A stretch of DNA of 64,000 nt, taken from NCBI GenBank assembly GCA_903829325.1, contig CAIKPM010000045.1, positions 28,015 to 92,014 on the forward strand, read 5' to 3'. The position numbers and the translations under genes were made by a program. The stretch comes from an uncultured bacterium (GTDB lineage: Bacteria; Vulcanimicrobiota; Vulcanimicrobiia; Vulcanimicrobiales; Vulcanimicrobiaceae). Shown one piece after another: positions 8,244-17,289 of this stretch. Every line of letters begins with the position of its first letter. Position 1 is the stretch's first letter. Under the pieces are notes generated by a model, which saw nothing but the letters and a program-made list of their open reading frames with translations, was not told where the DNA came from and ran no database searches.

Positions 8244-10318
8244 GGTTCAATCGGATTGCTCGGATCGCCCGGCAACGGAGTTGCCGTGGGCGAAGGGGTT
8301 TCCGGGGCATCGGTCACCTCCGCTGCCGGCGCAAGCTCTGTCGCCGCCACACTCGGGGCCGCCGTTGGCTGACGCCAGTGATGCGGAGTGCAGTCATCTC
8401 CGCTCGGCTCGGTGCCACGCACGAACACTTCTTTTCGGCCAAGCGAACATAAGGTCATGACACGCACTTCACCGGTTGGAATCGTGAAATCACGCTTCGG
8501 GGTATGCGCAAGCGCGTGCTTCATGAAATAGGCCCAGGTCTTCGCTGGGACATTGCCGCCGTAGGATTCTTGCATCGCGTGATTATCATCATTGCCGACC
8601 CACACCGCGGCCACCAAATCATCCGCCGTATAGCCCACAAACCATGCATCACGAAAATCCGAGGTTGTGCCCGTTTTGCCAGCCGCAGGCCGATCGAGCA
8701 CGGCGTTCGGGTAGCCGGTGCCTTCTTCGACAACGCTCTCGAGCATCGATGTCATCACGTATGCCGTTGCGGCACTCACGACTTCGGTTTCTTGCGGGTA
8801 GGTCTGATCGAGCAGCGTCGCACCCAAGGAGTCATGGACCACGCGCAAAGCGGTCGGCTCCACATGAATGCCGCTGTTGGCCAAGGTCGCATAACCCGCC
8901 GCCATATCAAGGGGGGTCACGACCGAGGTACCCAGCGCCAGCGATAAATCTTCCCCCAGTGGCTCGTGCACGCCCATGCGAGTCGCATACTGAATCACCC
9001 GATCAACGCCAATCTGCTGCAACAATTTCACCGCAACAACGTTACGCGATTGCGCAAGAGCATGCCGCAAAGTCATCGGCCCATAAAAGCGATGATCATC
9101 ATCTTGCGGGCTCCAGAGGGTTCCATCGCCAGCAGGGTAGGTTACCGGTGAGTCATCAACTTCGGTAATCGGCGTGTCACCTTGGTCAATCGCCGCGGTG
9201 TACACAAAGACTTTAAACGATGAACCTGGTTGACGCTTGGCTTGCCAAGCGCGATTAAACTGATGCGTCACCGAAAACGGCTCGGCGCCACCAATCATCG
9301 CGAGAATTTCTCCGGTCGATGGGCGCAACGCGACCAAAGCTTCTTCGTGCGCACCAATCCCCGACGCGCGGGCTTGTTGCATGCCATACGCGACGGCATC
9401 AGCCGCAATCTGTTGTAAGCGCGGATCGAGTGTGGTGTAGACTTGTAACCCACCTTCGTAGGTCGCATGGTCACCGAATTGCTTTTCGACTTGATCAACC
9501 GCGAATGTCGTGAAATAAGGAAACCGATACGAATCCAAGCCGGACTCGCGATAACCGACTAAATTCAACGGGGCCTTTTTTGCGGCTTGGGCTTGCGCAC
9601 GAGTAATATAATGGCTCGCGGCCATTCGATCGAGCACATGGAACTGCCGCTGCTTGGCGCGGGTCAAACTCACATACGGCGAATAATCCGATGGCGCGGC
9701 CGGTAAGCCGGCCAACACCGCGGCCTGGGCCAAGGATAGCGTCGACACATCGCGCCCGAAATAGGTATGCGATGCCGCCTGGATGCCGTAAGCACCAGCG
9801 CCAAAATAGATCAGATTGAGATAGCGCTCCAATATTTCGTCTTTGGTGTAATTACGCTCAATTTCTAGAGCCAACAACGCCTCTTGCACTTTACGCGACA
9901 CCGAGACTTCGTTGGATAAAAAGAGCGCACGCGCGACCTGTTGGGTGATCGTCGAAGCGCCTTGGAATTGTTCATGGCGGTAATCAGCTAAAGCGGCGCG
10001 CGCAATACCAACAAAATCGAGGCCATGATGATGGTAAAAATTACGATCTTCGGTTGCAATAAACGCATTACGGACCTGCTGCGGTACGCGATCGATCTTT
10101 ACCCAAATCCGATTCTCACGATATAAGTTCGCAAGCTGTGAGCCGTCGCGCGCATACACTTGCGTTGAACGCGAAGGCTGAAAATCAGCCATACGGGTAA
10201 TATCGGGCAAATTACGAGAGTAGGCAGCGACAATTCCCGCCACCACGCCACCAGCCAACAAGAGTAGAAAGAAACCGGTGATAAAAAGAAAACGGAAGAA
10301 ACCAAAGATGGCCTTCAC
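8240..10318 (-). CDS. Class A penicillin-binding protein, PBP1A type
   Basis: Bifunctional peptidoglycan synthase: glycosyltransferase plus DD-transpeptidase. 692 residues. One N-terminal membrane anchor (FFRFLFITGFFLLLLAGGVV) precedes a GT51 domain (about 60-235: EDRNFYHHHGLDFVGIARAA, GASTITQQVARALFLSNEV). The transpeptidase domain (about 310-600) shows all three motifs: SxxK in PGSSFKVFVY, SRN in LAQSRNVVAV, and KTGTT in AAGKTGTTSDFRDAWFVG. The C-terminus is a Pro/Thr-rich tail with two Cys (MTLCSLG, DDCTPHHW). It overlaps nusB and xseA by 4 nt on either side. Confidence 0.95.
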   Translation of the reverse strand: MKAIFGFFRFLFITGFFLLLLAGGVVAGIVAAYSRNLPDITRMADFQPSRSTQVYARDGSQLANLYRENRIWVKIDRVPQQVRNAFIATEDRNFYHHHGLDFVGIARAALADYRHEQFQGASTITQQVARALFLSNEVSVSRKVQEALLALEIERNYTKDEILERYLNLIYFGAGAYGIQAASHTYFGRDVSTLSLAQAAVLAGLPAAPSDYSPYVSLTRAKQRQFHVLDRMAASHYITRAQAQAAKKAPLNLVGYRESGLDSYRFPYFTTFAVDQVEKQFGDHATYEGGLQVYTTLDPRLQQIAADAVAYGMQQARASGIGAHEEALVALRPSTGEILAMIGGAEPFSVTHQFNRAWQAKRQPGSSFKVFVYTAAIDQGDTPITEVDDSPVTYPAGDGTLWSPQDDDHRFYGPMTLRHALAQSRNVVAVKLLQQIGVDRVIQYATRMGVHEPLGEDLSLALGTSVVTPLDMAAGYATLANSGIHVEPTALRVVHDSLGATLLDQTYPQETEVVSAATAYVMTSMLESVVEEGTGYPNAVLDRPAAGKTGTTSDFRDAWFVGYTADDLVAAVWVGNDDNHAMQESYGGNVPAKTWAYFMKHALAHTPKRDFTIPTGEVRVMTLCSLGRKEVFVRGTEPSGDDCTPHHWRQPTAAPSVAATELAPAAEVTDAPETPSPTATPLPGDPSNPIEP

Positions 10319-10710
10319 GGCGCAATGACCCGTGCCAGTACACCGTTAATAAACGCGCCCGATTCTTCTGCGGAAAAACGCTTCGCCATTTCAATCGCTT
10401 CATCAATGACCACAACCGGCGGTGTCGTCGGGCAAAAACGCAATTCGAAGAATGCGATCCGTAAGATGGTGAGATCAACGATCGGCAAGCGATCCAAGCT
10501 CCAATCCCGTAAGAGCGGGGCAATTTCGGCATCGATCGTCGCCCGATGCGTCTGCGCTCCGAAGACTAATTCGTTGACAAATTGCCGCGTCTCGGTATTG
10601 TCGACTCCTTCAACCACCGCCGCAATCGCTTCACCCGCTTCGGTGTGCCCCACCTCAATGCTATAAAGAGCCTGCATAGCTAACTCACGTGCGTGACGAC
10701 GTCCCGGCAT
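10315..10710 (-). CDS. nusB: Transcription antitermination factor NusB
   Basis: Part of the antitermination complex acting on rRNA operons, with NusE, NusA and NusG. 131 residues, all-helical, normal length. The N-terminal PGRRHARELAMQALYSIEVG, RDWSLDRLPIVDLTILRIAF and VVIDEAIEMAKRFS blocks are characteristic. Overlaps the PBP start by GTGA and sits 9 nt after accC. Confidence 0.95.
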   Translation of the reverse strand: MPGRRHARELAMQALYSIEVGHTEAGEAIAAVVEGVDNTETRQFVNELVFGAQTHRATIDAEIAPLLRDWSLDRLPIVDLTILRIAFFELRFCPTTPPVVVIDEAIEMAKRFSAEESGAFINGVLARVIAP

Positions 10711-10719
10711 CGAAAACCG

Positions 10720-12069
10720 CTAAACGGACGCGAAAGCGTGCGGACGCTGGAGATAATCGATCGCGACACCGCCATCGGCAAAAACGGGATCGGCCATAAT
10801 TTCTCGACAGATATCGATCGTCGTGTGCACGCCCTCGATTTCGGTTTCAGCTAAAGCACGCTGCATGCAGAGAATCGCATCTTCACGCGTCGGCGCTGCG
10901 ACGATGATTTTGGCGATCATCGAGTCGTAATACGGGGGCACAATATCGCCGGCGGTCACGTGCGAATCAACCCGCACGGCAGGTCCACCCGGGAAAACAA
11001 CCCGCGATAAAACTCCGGCTGCTGGCGCAAAATTCTTGTGCGCGTCTTCGGCATTGATACGTACTTCGATGGCATGACGCTTGGGACGCAAATCTTCCTC
11101 GGTAAACGATAACGGTTCACCCGCAGCAACACGGATTTGCTCTGCCACTAAATCAACACCGTACGCCATTTCGGTAACCGGGTGCTCTACCTGGATCCGA
11201 GTATTCATCTCCATAAAATACACGTCGTTACCAGACACAAGAAATTCGATTGTCCCCGCATTGGTATAATTCACGGCTTTCGCAGCCGCTACCGCCATAG
11301 CGTGTAAGCGCTCGCGCACCGCGGAGGGCAACTGTGGTGCCGGGGCTTCTTCGACCAATTTTTGATGCGAAGGCTTTTGCACCGAACAATCACGTTCACC
11401 TAAATGCACGACCCGCCCAAAGCGATCGCCAAAAACCTGGACTTCGATGTGGCGCGGGCGTTCGATCAATTTTTCGAGATACAGGCGACCATCTTTGAAG
11501 TTCGCTTCGGCTTCGGCCTGAGCAGTTTGATATGCGGTTGCCAACTCAGACACCGAGCGCACTTCACGCATGCCTTTGCCCCCGCCCCCCGCCGTCGCTT
11601 TGAGCAACACCGGATAGCCGATACGCTCGGCAGCTCGTTCTGCCTCTTCAAGCGTGTCTAAGATCCCCGCGCCAGGAGTTGTGGGAACGTGCGCTTCAGC
11701 CATCACGCGTTTCGCGGTCGCTTTATCGCCCATCTTTGCAATAACTTCGGGGGTAGGGCCAATAAACGTGATATCGTGATCGGCACAAATCTCGGCAAAG
11801 CGCGCGTTCTCAGCTAAAAAGCCGTAACCAGGATGAATCGCATCCGCGCCAGCGATCAGCGCGGCCGATAAAATATTCGGAATATTTAAATACGAACGCG
11901 CCACAGGACCAGGCCCAATACAAAAGGCTTGATCGGCTAAGCGAACGTGGGCCGCATCGCGGTCTGCTTCGGAAAAGACAGCAACCGTCAAGATACCCAT
12001 ATCGCGGGCGGCACGCACGATACGCAAAGCAATTTCGCCACGGTTGGCAATCAGAATTTTCTTAAACAC
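10720..12069 (-). CDS. accC: Acetyl-CoA carboxylase, biotin carboxylase subunit
   Basis: ATP-dependent carboxylation of biotin on the carrier protein, the first half of the acetyl-CoA carboxylase reaction. 449 residues, standard. N-terminal FKKILIANRGEIALRIVRAA, the ATP-grasp glycine loop in ATAGGGGKGMREVRS, the HLGERDCSVQKPSHQKLVEE segment, and the catalytic FMEMNTRIQVEHPVTEMAYG block are intact. Its start overlaps the end of the accB-like gene by 8 nt. That partner lacks the biotinylation lysine, so AccC presumably also acts on another carrier encoded elsewhere. Confidence 0.96.
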   Translation of the reverse strand: MFKKILIANRGEIALRIVRAARDMGILTVAVFSEADRDAAHVRLADQAFCIGPGPVARSYLNIPNILSAALIAGADAIHPGYGFLAENARFAEICADHDITFIGPTPEVIAKMGDKATAKRVMAEAHVPTTPGAGILDTLEEAERAAERIGYPVLLKATAGGGGKGMREVRSVSELATAYQTAQAEAEANFKDGRLYLEKLIERPRHIEVQVFGDRFGRVVHLGERDCSVQKPSHQKLVEEAPAPQLPSAVRERLHAMAVAAAKAVNYTNAGTIEFLVSGNDVYFMEMNTRIQVEHPVTEMAYGVDLVAEQIRVAAGEPLSFTEEDLRPKRHAIEVRINAEDAHKNFAPAAGVLSRVVFPGGPAVRVDSHVTAGDIVPPYYDSMIAKIIVAAPTREDAILCMQRALAETEIEGVHTTIDICREIMADPVFADGGVAIDYLQRPHAFASV

Positions 12070-12475
12070 GTTCTACCACAAACAAAGCTTGACCATAATC
12101 GACTGCATCACCATCATTGACCAAAACCCGCGTTACCACGCCAGATCCGCCTGCGCGAACGGGGGTATTCACGCCTAAAGCTTCGATCGTTGCCACTTGC
12201 CGATCTCCTTCGAGCTGCGAGCCGAGGCTGATCAACGGTTTGGTCCAGTGCAGCACACCAACCAACTCTGCACGCACAATCCGCTCGGTCACTTCGGGCG
12301 CGGCAGCAACCGGTGCGACAACTGGCAAGGCCGGAGCAGCCCCCACATGCGGCGGCTTACGGCGGATAAATTCAAGCGCAAAATCACCATCACGGAGCTC
12401 AAAATGGGTGAGGTCACTGGCAGCAAAGGAAGCCAACAGTGGTCGGAGGCGTTCAAGCGGTCGTTGGAGACTCAT
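12062..12475 (-). CDS. AccB-like protein lacking the biotin-accepting lysine
   Basis: 137 residues with the AccB architecture: an N-terminal helical part (FAASDLTHFELRDGDFALEF), an Ala/Pro/Val-rich linker (about 43-62), and a C-terminal biotinyl-lipoyl fold (GVLHWTKPLISLGSQLEGDR to GVVTRVLVNDGDAVDYGQAL). In true carriers the hairpin reads EAMK-M with the biotinylated lysine. Here it reads IEALGVNTPV (about 97-106), with Gly101 at the lysine position and no lysine nearby, so it cannot be biotinylated. The gene is otherwise intact and overlaps accC by 8 nt. It resembles in logic the plant BADC proteins, non-biotinylated carrier homologues that inhibit the carboxylase. The regulatory role is inferred. 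Confidence 0.85.
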   Translation of the reverse strand: MSLQRPLERLRPLLASFAASDLTHFELRDGDFALEFIRRKPPHVGAAPALPVVAPVAAAPEVTERIVRAELVGVLHWTKPLISLGSQLEGDRQVATIEALGVNTPVRAGGSGVVTRVLVNDGDAVDYGQALFVVERV

Positions 12476-12480
12476 GGAGA

Positions 12481-13323
12481 TCAGCCGTTCGCGCCAATGC
12501 TAGGCCATTCCGCCAGCCGCACCACGCTCTCTCGCTCAGCAATCGAGAGCCTTTCATACGCGCCTTGGTAGTGCGGTGAGATTTCGGCAAGCGGCGCTAA
12601 AACAAAGGCACGCTCTTCTAAGCGGGGATGCGGCACGGTCAAAACAGCATCATTCACATGCCCCCCCGCATCGTCGAGCAAATCACAATCGAGCACCCGT
12701 GGACCATAGCGCGGCCCCGAGATACGACCAAAACGACGCTCAATCGCCTTTAATGAAGCCAAGACCGCATGCGGAAGCAGACGCGTTTCTATCAGGAGCG
12801 CCGCATTGTAAAAATCAGGCTGGTCGAGTACACCCCAAGGCCGAGTACGATACAGCGACGAGCGCGCGAGGCACGGCCCAAGCGCCTCGAGGGCCCGTAC
12901 AGCTTGGGCCAGCGTCTGCGGGGCATCACCGACATTTGCCCCTAGCCCCACTGCCACTTGGGTTGGTCGGCGAGCAGAGAGCACCACCCGCGGAGTCGCG
13001 CCCGCGAGTAATCCCGGCTTCGCTAAGGCAATCTTTGCCCAGAGCACATTGGGCTCACTCGTCACCAACGCCAACAAACGCTCACCCAAATGCTCGAGTA
13101 AAGCCACCGGCGTTGCTTGCGCGGCGGCAAGACAGCGAGCATGGAGCTGGGCATAATCGAGCGTGCCAGCTAAACGATCGTACCGACGCGCAACGCTCAT
13201 CTCAACAGCGATTTCGAGATCAACCCGCACTTCTTGCACGAGTTGCCGCTCGGGAGCCTCAGCTCCGATCACCGCCAAGAGTCGCATATTTTCGAGCACA
13301 ATCACGTCGAGGCCATCGCTCAT
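12481..13323 (-). CDS. Fused dihydroneopterin aldolase / HPPK
   Basis: Two consecutive steps of folate synthesis in one chain. Residues about 1-117 are FolB-like (VIVLENMRLLAVIGAEAPER, DYAQLHARCLAA, ALLEHLGERLLALVT). Residues about 121-280 are FolK (QVAVGLGANVGDAPQTLAQA, RTRPWGVLDQPDFYNAALLI), including the catalytic block GPRYGPRVLDCDLLDDAGG and PHPRLEERAFVLAPLAEI. 280 residues equals the sum of both families. The start overlaps the folP stop (ATGA), so product formation could be channelled. FolB-FolK fusions are known in some bacteria. Confidence 0.93.
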   Translation of the reverse strand: MSDGLDVIVLENMRLLAVIGAEAPERQLVQEVRVDLEIAVEMSVARRYDRLAGTLDYAQLHARCLAAAQATPVALLEHLGERLLALVTSEPNVLWAKIALAKPGLLAGATPRVVLSARRPTQVAVGLGANVGDAPQTLAQAVRALEALGPCLARSSLYRTRPWGVLDQPDFYNAALLIETRLLPHAVLASLKAIERRFGRISGPRYGPRVLDCDLLDDAGGHVNDAVLTVPHPRLEERAFVLAPLAEISPHYQGAYERLSIAERESVVRLAEWPSIGANG

Positions 13324-14105
13324 GTGCGAGCACTCGCACTATCAACCGCTGCGTAGATTGAGAGGACATCATGCGCGGCGGCGACATCGTGCACGCGCAC
13401 AAAATCGATGCGGGCATGCGCAGCCATAGCGGTGGTTGCAGCCGTGGCGAATTCCCGTTCTTGCACCGCTCGTCCGGTAATGTGCCCCAAGGTTGATTTG
13501 CGCGACGCTGCAAGCATACTCGCAAACGGCAAGGCGTGCAGGCGACCTAGACTGCCGAGCAACGCGAGATTCTGCGCAGGCGTCTTGCCAAACCCAAAAC
13601 CAGGATCCAGCATCACCTGCTCGGGCGCAATGCCGTACGTCACGGCACGTTGCGCACTCGCCAAGAGCGAACGCAAAACCGCATCAATTCCTTCGGTCGG
13701 CTCAATCCCCGCCTGGGTCAGGATCAATCCCGCGTTCGCATCACGCACCACGGCAAGATGCGCTTCTTCCAACGGACGAACCAAATTCAGCACCTGCGCT
13801 CCAAGGGCCGCCGCTGCCGCAAACACTTCCGGTTTGCTCGTATCAATCGACAACCGCGCATCGGGGAACTCGCCGCGCAACGCGGCTACCACAGGCACAA
13901 TCCGCCGCAGCTCTTCTTCAAGCGTAACCGGTGTTGCACCGGGGCGGGTTGATTCAGCGCCAAGATCGAGTAGCGCAGCCCCTTGCGCCAAGGCTCGCTC
14001 AGCCTGGGCAACGATCGTGGCAACTTGAAGCGTGCCATCACCCGAAAACGAATCGGGAGTCGCATTCAGAATAGCCATAATCTGCGTGGAGCGGTGTCGA
14101 AACAT
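13320..14105 (-). CDS. folP: Dihydropteroate synthase
   Basis: Joins 6-hydroxymethyl-dihydropterin diphosphate and p-aminobenzoate; the sulfonamide target. 261 residues in a TIM barrel. The first signature IMAILNATPDSFSGDGTLQV and the second, LLDLGAESTRPGATPVTLEE, are present, with LSIDTSKPEVFAAAAALGAQ and VMLDPGFGFGKTPAQNLALL. The usual long loop after DSFSDGG is shortened. Overlaps folB/K by 4 nt and follows folC by 12 nt. Confidence 0.95.
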   Translation of the reverse strand: MFRHRSTQIMAILNATPDSFSGDGTLQVATIVAQAERALAQGAALLDLGAESTRPGATPVTLEEELRRIVPVVAALRGEFPDARLSIDTSKPEVFAAAAALGAQVLNLVRPLEEAHLAVVRDANAGLILTQAGIEPTEGIDAVLRSLLASAQRAVTYGIAPEQVMLDPGFGFGKTPAQNLALLGSLGRLHALPFASMLAASRKSTLGHITGRAVQEREFATAATTAMAAHARIDFVRVHDVAAAHDVLSIYAAVDSASART

Positions 14106-14117
14106 TTTCGCGGGGCC

Positions 14118-15434
14118 TTACATGCTTGCCGCGAGGGTATTTTTCAAAAACCAGCTACGCAACAAACCAACCAGCACCGTTGAGCCGGTCACGATAATCA
14201 CATCGTCACTCGCAGCACTACGCCGTGCAACCGTAAATGCTTCAATCGGATCCTCAATTGCCCGCACCCAACGCCCGCTATCCCGCACAAAGCCCGCTAA
14301 CCGGGTAGGGCGAACGGCATCGCGACCGGCAGTCTCAAAGCTCGTGAAGATAAAGCTCGCATCGAGCCCGTCGAATCCAGCCAGCATTTCGCGCGCTTCT
14401 TTATCCTGCGCAATCGCAATCACGAAATGCAAACGCCGTCCGACGAACGCCGCGCGCACACTCTCGACCAGGCTACGCATTTTATCCGGATTGTGAGCGA
14501 CGTCGAACACCACCGCCGGATGCAGCGGAAAATATTCCATCCGCCCCATGATCGCCAAGTGTGCAAACGCCGCTTCCACCACAGCGGGCTCTGGGCGAAA
14601 CGTCTCGGGTAATTGTTCTAGCGTCAGGACGGCGGTTGCTGCATTGCGTTGTTGAAAACTGCCCAACATTTGCGTTGCAATATCATAACGCGCCTGAGGC
14701 GTTGCGAGCACAAAATGTTGGCCCATCGTGCTTTGCACTTGCGGCTCAATCGTCACCAGATCGCGCACAGAGAAAAATGGTGCCTGTTGTTCGCGGCAAA
14801 CCGCCTCAATAATTTCTCGTGCTTGAGTGACCGCATCGGAGACAAGTGGAATACCCGGCTTAATAATCCCGGCTTTATCCAGAGCGATTTCTTCGATAGT
14901 GTCACCGAGAATCTCACGATGGTCGAGCCCAACATTCGTGATCGTGCTCACAAGGGGAGCGAGCAAATTCGTGCCATCGAGTCGACCACCGATCCCCACT
15001 TCGATCACCGCGATATCAACCTGAGCTGCCTGAAAATAATAGAACGTCAAGGCGAGCAAGGTTTCGTAATACGACGGCCGATTAAACCGAGCAGTCGTGC
15101 GTTCAAGCGCCGGCATAATGTCGTCAAGCATTTCGCAAAAAGCGGTTTCGCTGATCGGCACGTTATTGATGCGCGCGCGTTCAGTCATGGACACTAAATG
15201 CGGCTTCGTATGCAAGCCACATTTCAAACCAGCCGTGCTCAACGCGGCGGCGATCATTGTCGAGGTCGAACCCTTCCCACTCGTGCCGCCAACATGAATC
15301 GTCGGATACGTCAACTGTGGGTTCCCTAAATCGGCTAAGAGCGCTTCCATCCGCTCCAAGCGCGTAGGCTCACGCCGCGATAACGTCTCGTTCATCGTGC
15401 TGAGTAGATAATTCGACGCCCACTGGAAACTCAC
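14118..15434 (-). CDS. folC: Folylpolyglutamate synthase / dihydrofolate synthase
   Basis: Adds glutamate to dihydropteroate and to folates. 438 residues. The Mur-ligase-type P-loop is IHVGGTSGKGSTSTMIAAAL, with HTKPHLVSMTERARINNVPI and VIEVGIGGRLDGTNL following. The C-terminal ligase domain has VVFDVAHNPDKMRSLVESVR. GTG at 15434 overlaps the stop of the small membrane protein gene by 4 nt. It completes a folC-folP-folB/K cluster; pabB lies 15 kb away. Confidence 0.95.
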   Translation of the reverse strand: MSFQWASNYLLSTMNETLSRREPTRLERMEALLADLGNPQLTYPTIHVGGTSGKGSTSTMIAAALSTAGLKCGLHTKPHLVSMTERARINNVPISETAFCEMLDDIMPALERTTARFNRPSYYETLLALTFYYFQAAQVDIAVIEVGIGGRLDGTNLLAPLVSTITNVGLDHREILGDTIEEIALDKAGIIKPGIPLVSDAVTQAREIIEAVCREQQAPFFSVRDLVTIEPQVQSTMGQHFVLATPQARYDIATQMLGSFQQRNAATAVLTLEQLPETFRPEPAVVEAAFAHLAIMGRMEYFPLHPAVVFDVAHNPDKMRSLVESVRAAFVGRRLHFVIAIAQDKEAREMLAGFDGLDASFIFTSFETAGRDAVRPTRLAGFVRDSGRWVRAIEDPIEAFTVARRSAASDDVIIVTGSTVLVGLLRSWFLKNTLAASM

Positions 15435-15619
15435 GCCGTCGGATCAGACGCAGTCTGGGCAAAGCGATACCACAATAGCGACAAGAGACCAAGCCCAGCA
15501 AAAAGCACCGCATGCGCAACGTGAATCTTATGCGCTGAGGCAGCCGGACCATGACCGGTCAAATACAAGGCCGCAAGTGCAAAGCAGACAATCGTCGCCA
15601 AGAGAGCCAGAGATTTCAT
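15431..15619 (-). CDS. Small two-helix membrane protein of unknown function
   Basis: 62 residues from ATG at 15619, which overlaps the uppP stop by ATGA. It has two predicted transmembrane helices: LALLATIVCFALAALYLTG and VAHAVLFAGLGLLSLLWYRF, separated by HGPAASAHKIH. No family recognised. Its 4-nt overlaps with both uppP and folC argue that it is translated. The place beside undecaprenyl-diphosphatase hints at an envelope role, but nothing more can be said. Confidence 0.72.
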   Translation of the reverse strand: MKSLALLATIVCFALAALYLTGHGPAASAHKIHVAHAVLFAGLGLLSLLWYRFAQTASDPTA

Positions 15620-16461
15620 ACAACTACTTTCATCAGAGTGAGCACAATCGTGACTGCACCGAGCAGCACACAATACCAAGCAAACGGCCGTAGATCATTC
15701 GCCTGAAAGTATCTCGTCAGGAATGCGACTGTGAGATACCCAGTTACTGCCGCGACTACTCCACCCACGCAAGCGTTCACCAAGGCAAGATGGACCCCAG
15801 GAGCACAGAGCTTGGGAATTTCCAGGACTGCGGCAGCAAAGATCACCGGGGTTGCCAATAAAAAGGCAAAGCGCGCCGCCTCTTCGTGGGAAAGCCCGCG
15901 CAACAAGCCGGCAACCATCGCACAGCCCGAACGTGACACACCAGGCAAAAGCGAAAAGCCTTGCGCCGCACCAATCAGGGCTCCTTCGCCCAAGCTCAAT
16001 TGAGGAATAGCCTGCTCGCTGACTCGTACTCGCCGCCGCAAAGCATTCCCGAGAAAAAGCACAAGGCCGTTCAGCACCAAAAAGCACGCGACCAATATGG
16101 TCGAGCCTAAAAAGACCCGAACCGGCTGTTCTAAAAAGACGCCCAAGATCCCGATCGGGACGGTGCCAGCAATCAAGAGCCAAGCAAGATGCTCATCGGG
16201 ATCGTTCGAGATGCGCCCGCGGACCACCGCACGCCAAAACGCCACGCCGAGCTTCGCCCAGGTTGACCAATAAAAGGCCATCAGCGCGAGACCAGTCCCC
16301 AAATGCAAGACGACTAAAAACGCCAAGTAGGTCGGGTCATCACGCTTGATCGTCCAGTGTAGCAGTGCCGGCACGAGCACCGCGTGCCCTAGACTGCTGA
16401 CGGGAAACAACTCGCTAATACCCTGTAAAATGGCTAAGAAGATTGCTTGTTCGAGCGTCAT
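15616..16461 (-). CDS. uppP: Undecaprenyl-diphosphatase UppP (BacA)
   Basis: Recycles the peptidoglycan lipid carrier by removing one phosphate from undecaprenyl diphosphate; gives bacitracin resistance when abundant. 281 residues, polytopic. Both active-site motifs are present: AILQGISELFPVSSLGHAVL near the N-terminus and SLLPGVSRSGCAMVAGLLRG near residue 165-185. Separated from tonB by 3 nt in the same direction. Confidence 0.95.
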   Translation of the reverse strand: MTLEQAIFLAILQGISELFPVSSLGHAVLVPALLHWTIKRDDPTYLAFLVVLHLGTGLALMAFYWSTWAKLGVAFWRAVVRGRISNDPDEHLAWLLIAGTVPIGILGVFLEQPVRVFLGSTILVACFLVLNGLVLFLGNALRRRVRVSEQAIPQLSLGEGALIGAAQGFSLLPGVSRSGCAMVAGLLRGLSHEEAARFAFLLATPVIFAAAVLEIPKLCAPGVHLALVNACVGGVVAAVTGYLTVAFLTRYFQANDLRPFAWYCVLLGAVTIVLTLMKVVV

Positions 16462-16464
16462 TCG

Positions 16465-17289
16465 TTACGACCCATGAAACTCAACACGATAACGATACAC
16501 ACCAGGCACTTTCACACAATGGTCCCGTTCGGGACGGTAAGTCGTCCGTTTGGCCGCATCGAGCGCGGCGGCATCGAGCAGCGCATTTCCGGCACTGGTA
16601 CCAATCGCAACCCCAAGGACGTGCCCCGCAGCGTCTAAGGAAACGTTCACCGCAGCAGTACCTGAGATGCCCTCGGTGCCTTCAGGCTGTTCAGGCAAAA
16701 ACCGGTCGATCGGTTGCGCGTTTTGATCGGGTAGCTGGCACGTGTCAGGCGTCGCGGCAGCTTGGGTGGCAACGCCATTCCCCCCCGGCCCATTGCCGGT
16801 AGCCCCGCCAGTCGCGCCGTGACCACCGATTGTCCCATTTTGATTACCGGCTTCGGTATCAGCGTGGGCTTCACTCGGTGCATGCGCGGTATGCGCCTGG
16901 GTTTTGACGACGTTCAACTTCAGGTGAGCCGCTTTTGGCGCGGCCTGAACAGGCTTCACCGGTACGGGAGTCGCGGGGCGAGGGGTCTGCGGGGCCGGAG
17001 TTACCGGGGGTGGAGTCAGCGGCGGAGGCGTCGGTGTCACAACCGGCGGCGGAGTCGGCGAGGGTGGCACGGGGGTTGGTTGTGGCGGTGGCGTGGGGGT
17101 TGGGGGCTCAGGGGTATGGAGATGAATCACCGTCGTTAAGGTGACTTGCTGGATTTCGGGCGAGGGCGCCGCATGGCTCTCATGGTAATGACTCAACGCA
17201 AACAAGAACACGATATGAATCAGTAACGAAAGCAGCAGCGCCAGCACAAAAACGCCGGCGATGCGAGCGCGCTTTCTCGAGCTGTTCAC
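16465..17289 (-). CDS. tonB: TonB energy transducer
   Basis: Carries proton-motive energy from ExbB/ExbD to outer-membrane receptors, direct evidence of a diderm envelope. 274 residues: a single N-terminal anchor (IAGVFVLALLLSLLIHIVFL) with the expected His in the helix, a long Pro/Thr periplasmic linker (about 55-125, runs of TPTPPP), a Gly/Ala/Asn-rich stretch, and a C-terminal TonB domain (GISGTAAVNVSLDAAGHVLG through CVKVPGVYRYRVEFHGS). GTG at 17289 overlaps the exbD stop. No TonB-dependent receptor is in the window. Confidence 0.9.
   Translation of the reverse strand: MNSSRKRARIAGVFVLALLLSLLIHIVFLFALSHYHESHAAPSPEIQQVTLTTVIHLHTPEPPTPTPPPQPTPVPPSPTPPPVVTPTPPPLTPPPVTPAPQTPRPATPVPVKPVQAAPKAAHLKLNVVKTQAHTAHAPSEAHADTEAGNQNGTIGGHGATGGATGNGPGGNGVATQAAATPDTCQLPDQNAQPIDRFLPEQPEGTEGISGTAAVNVSLDAAGHVLGVAIGTSAGNALLDAAALDAAKRTTYRPERDHCVKVPGVYRYRVEFHGS

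Noticed and set aside
12576..13361. Long plus-strand frame opposite folB/K
   Set aside because: Arg/His/Pro-rich shadow of a clearly identified gene.
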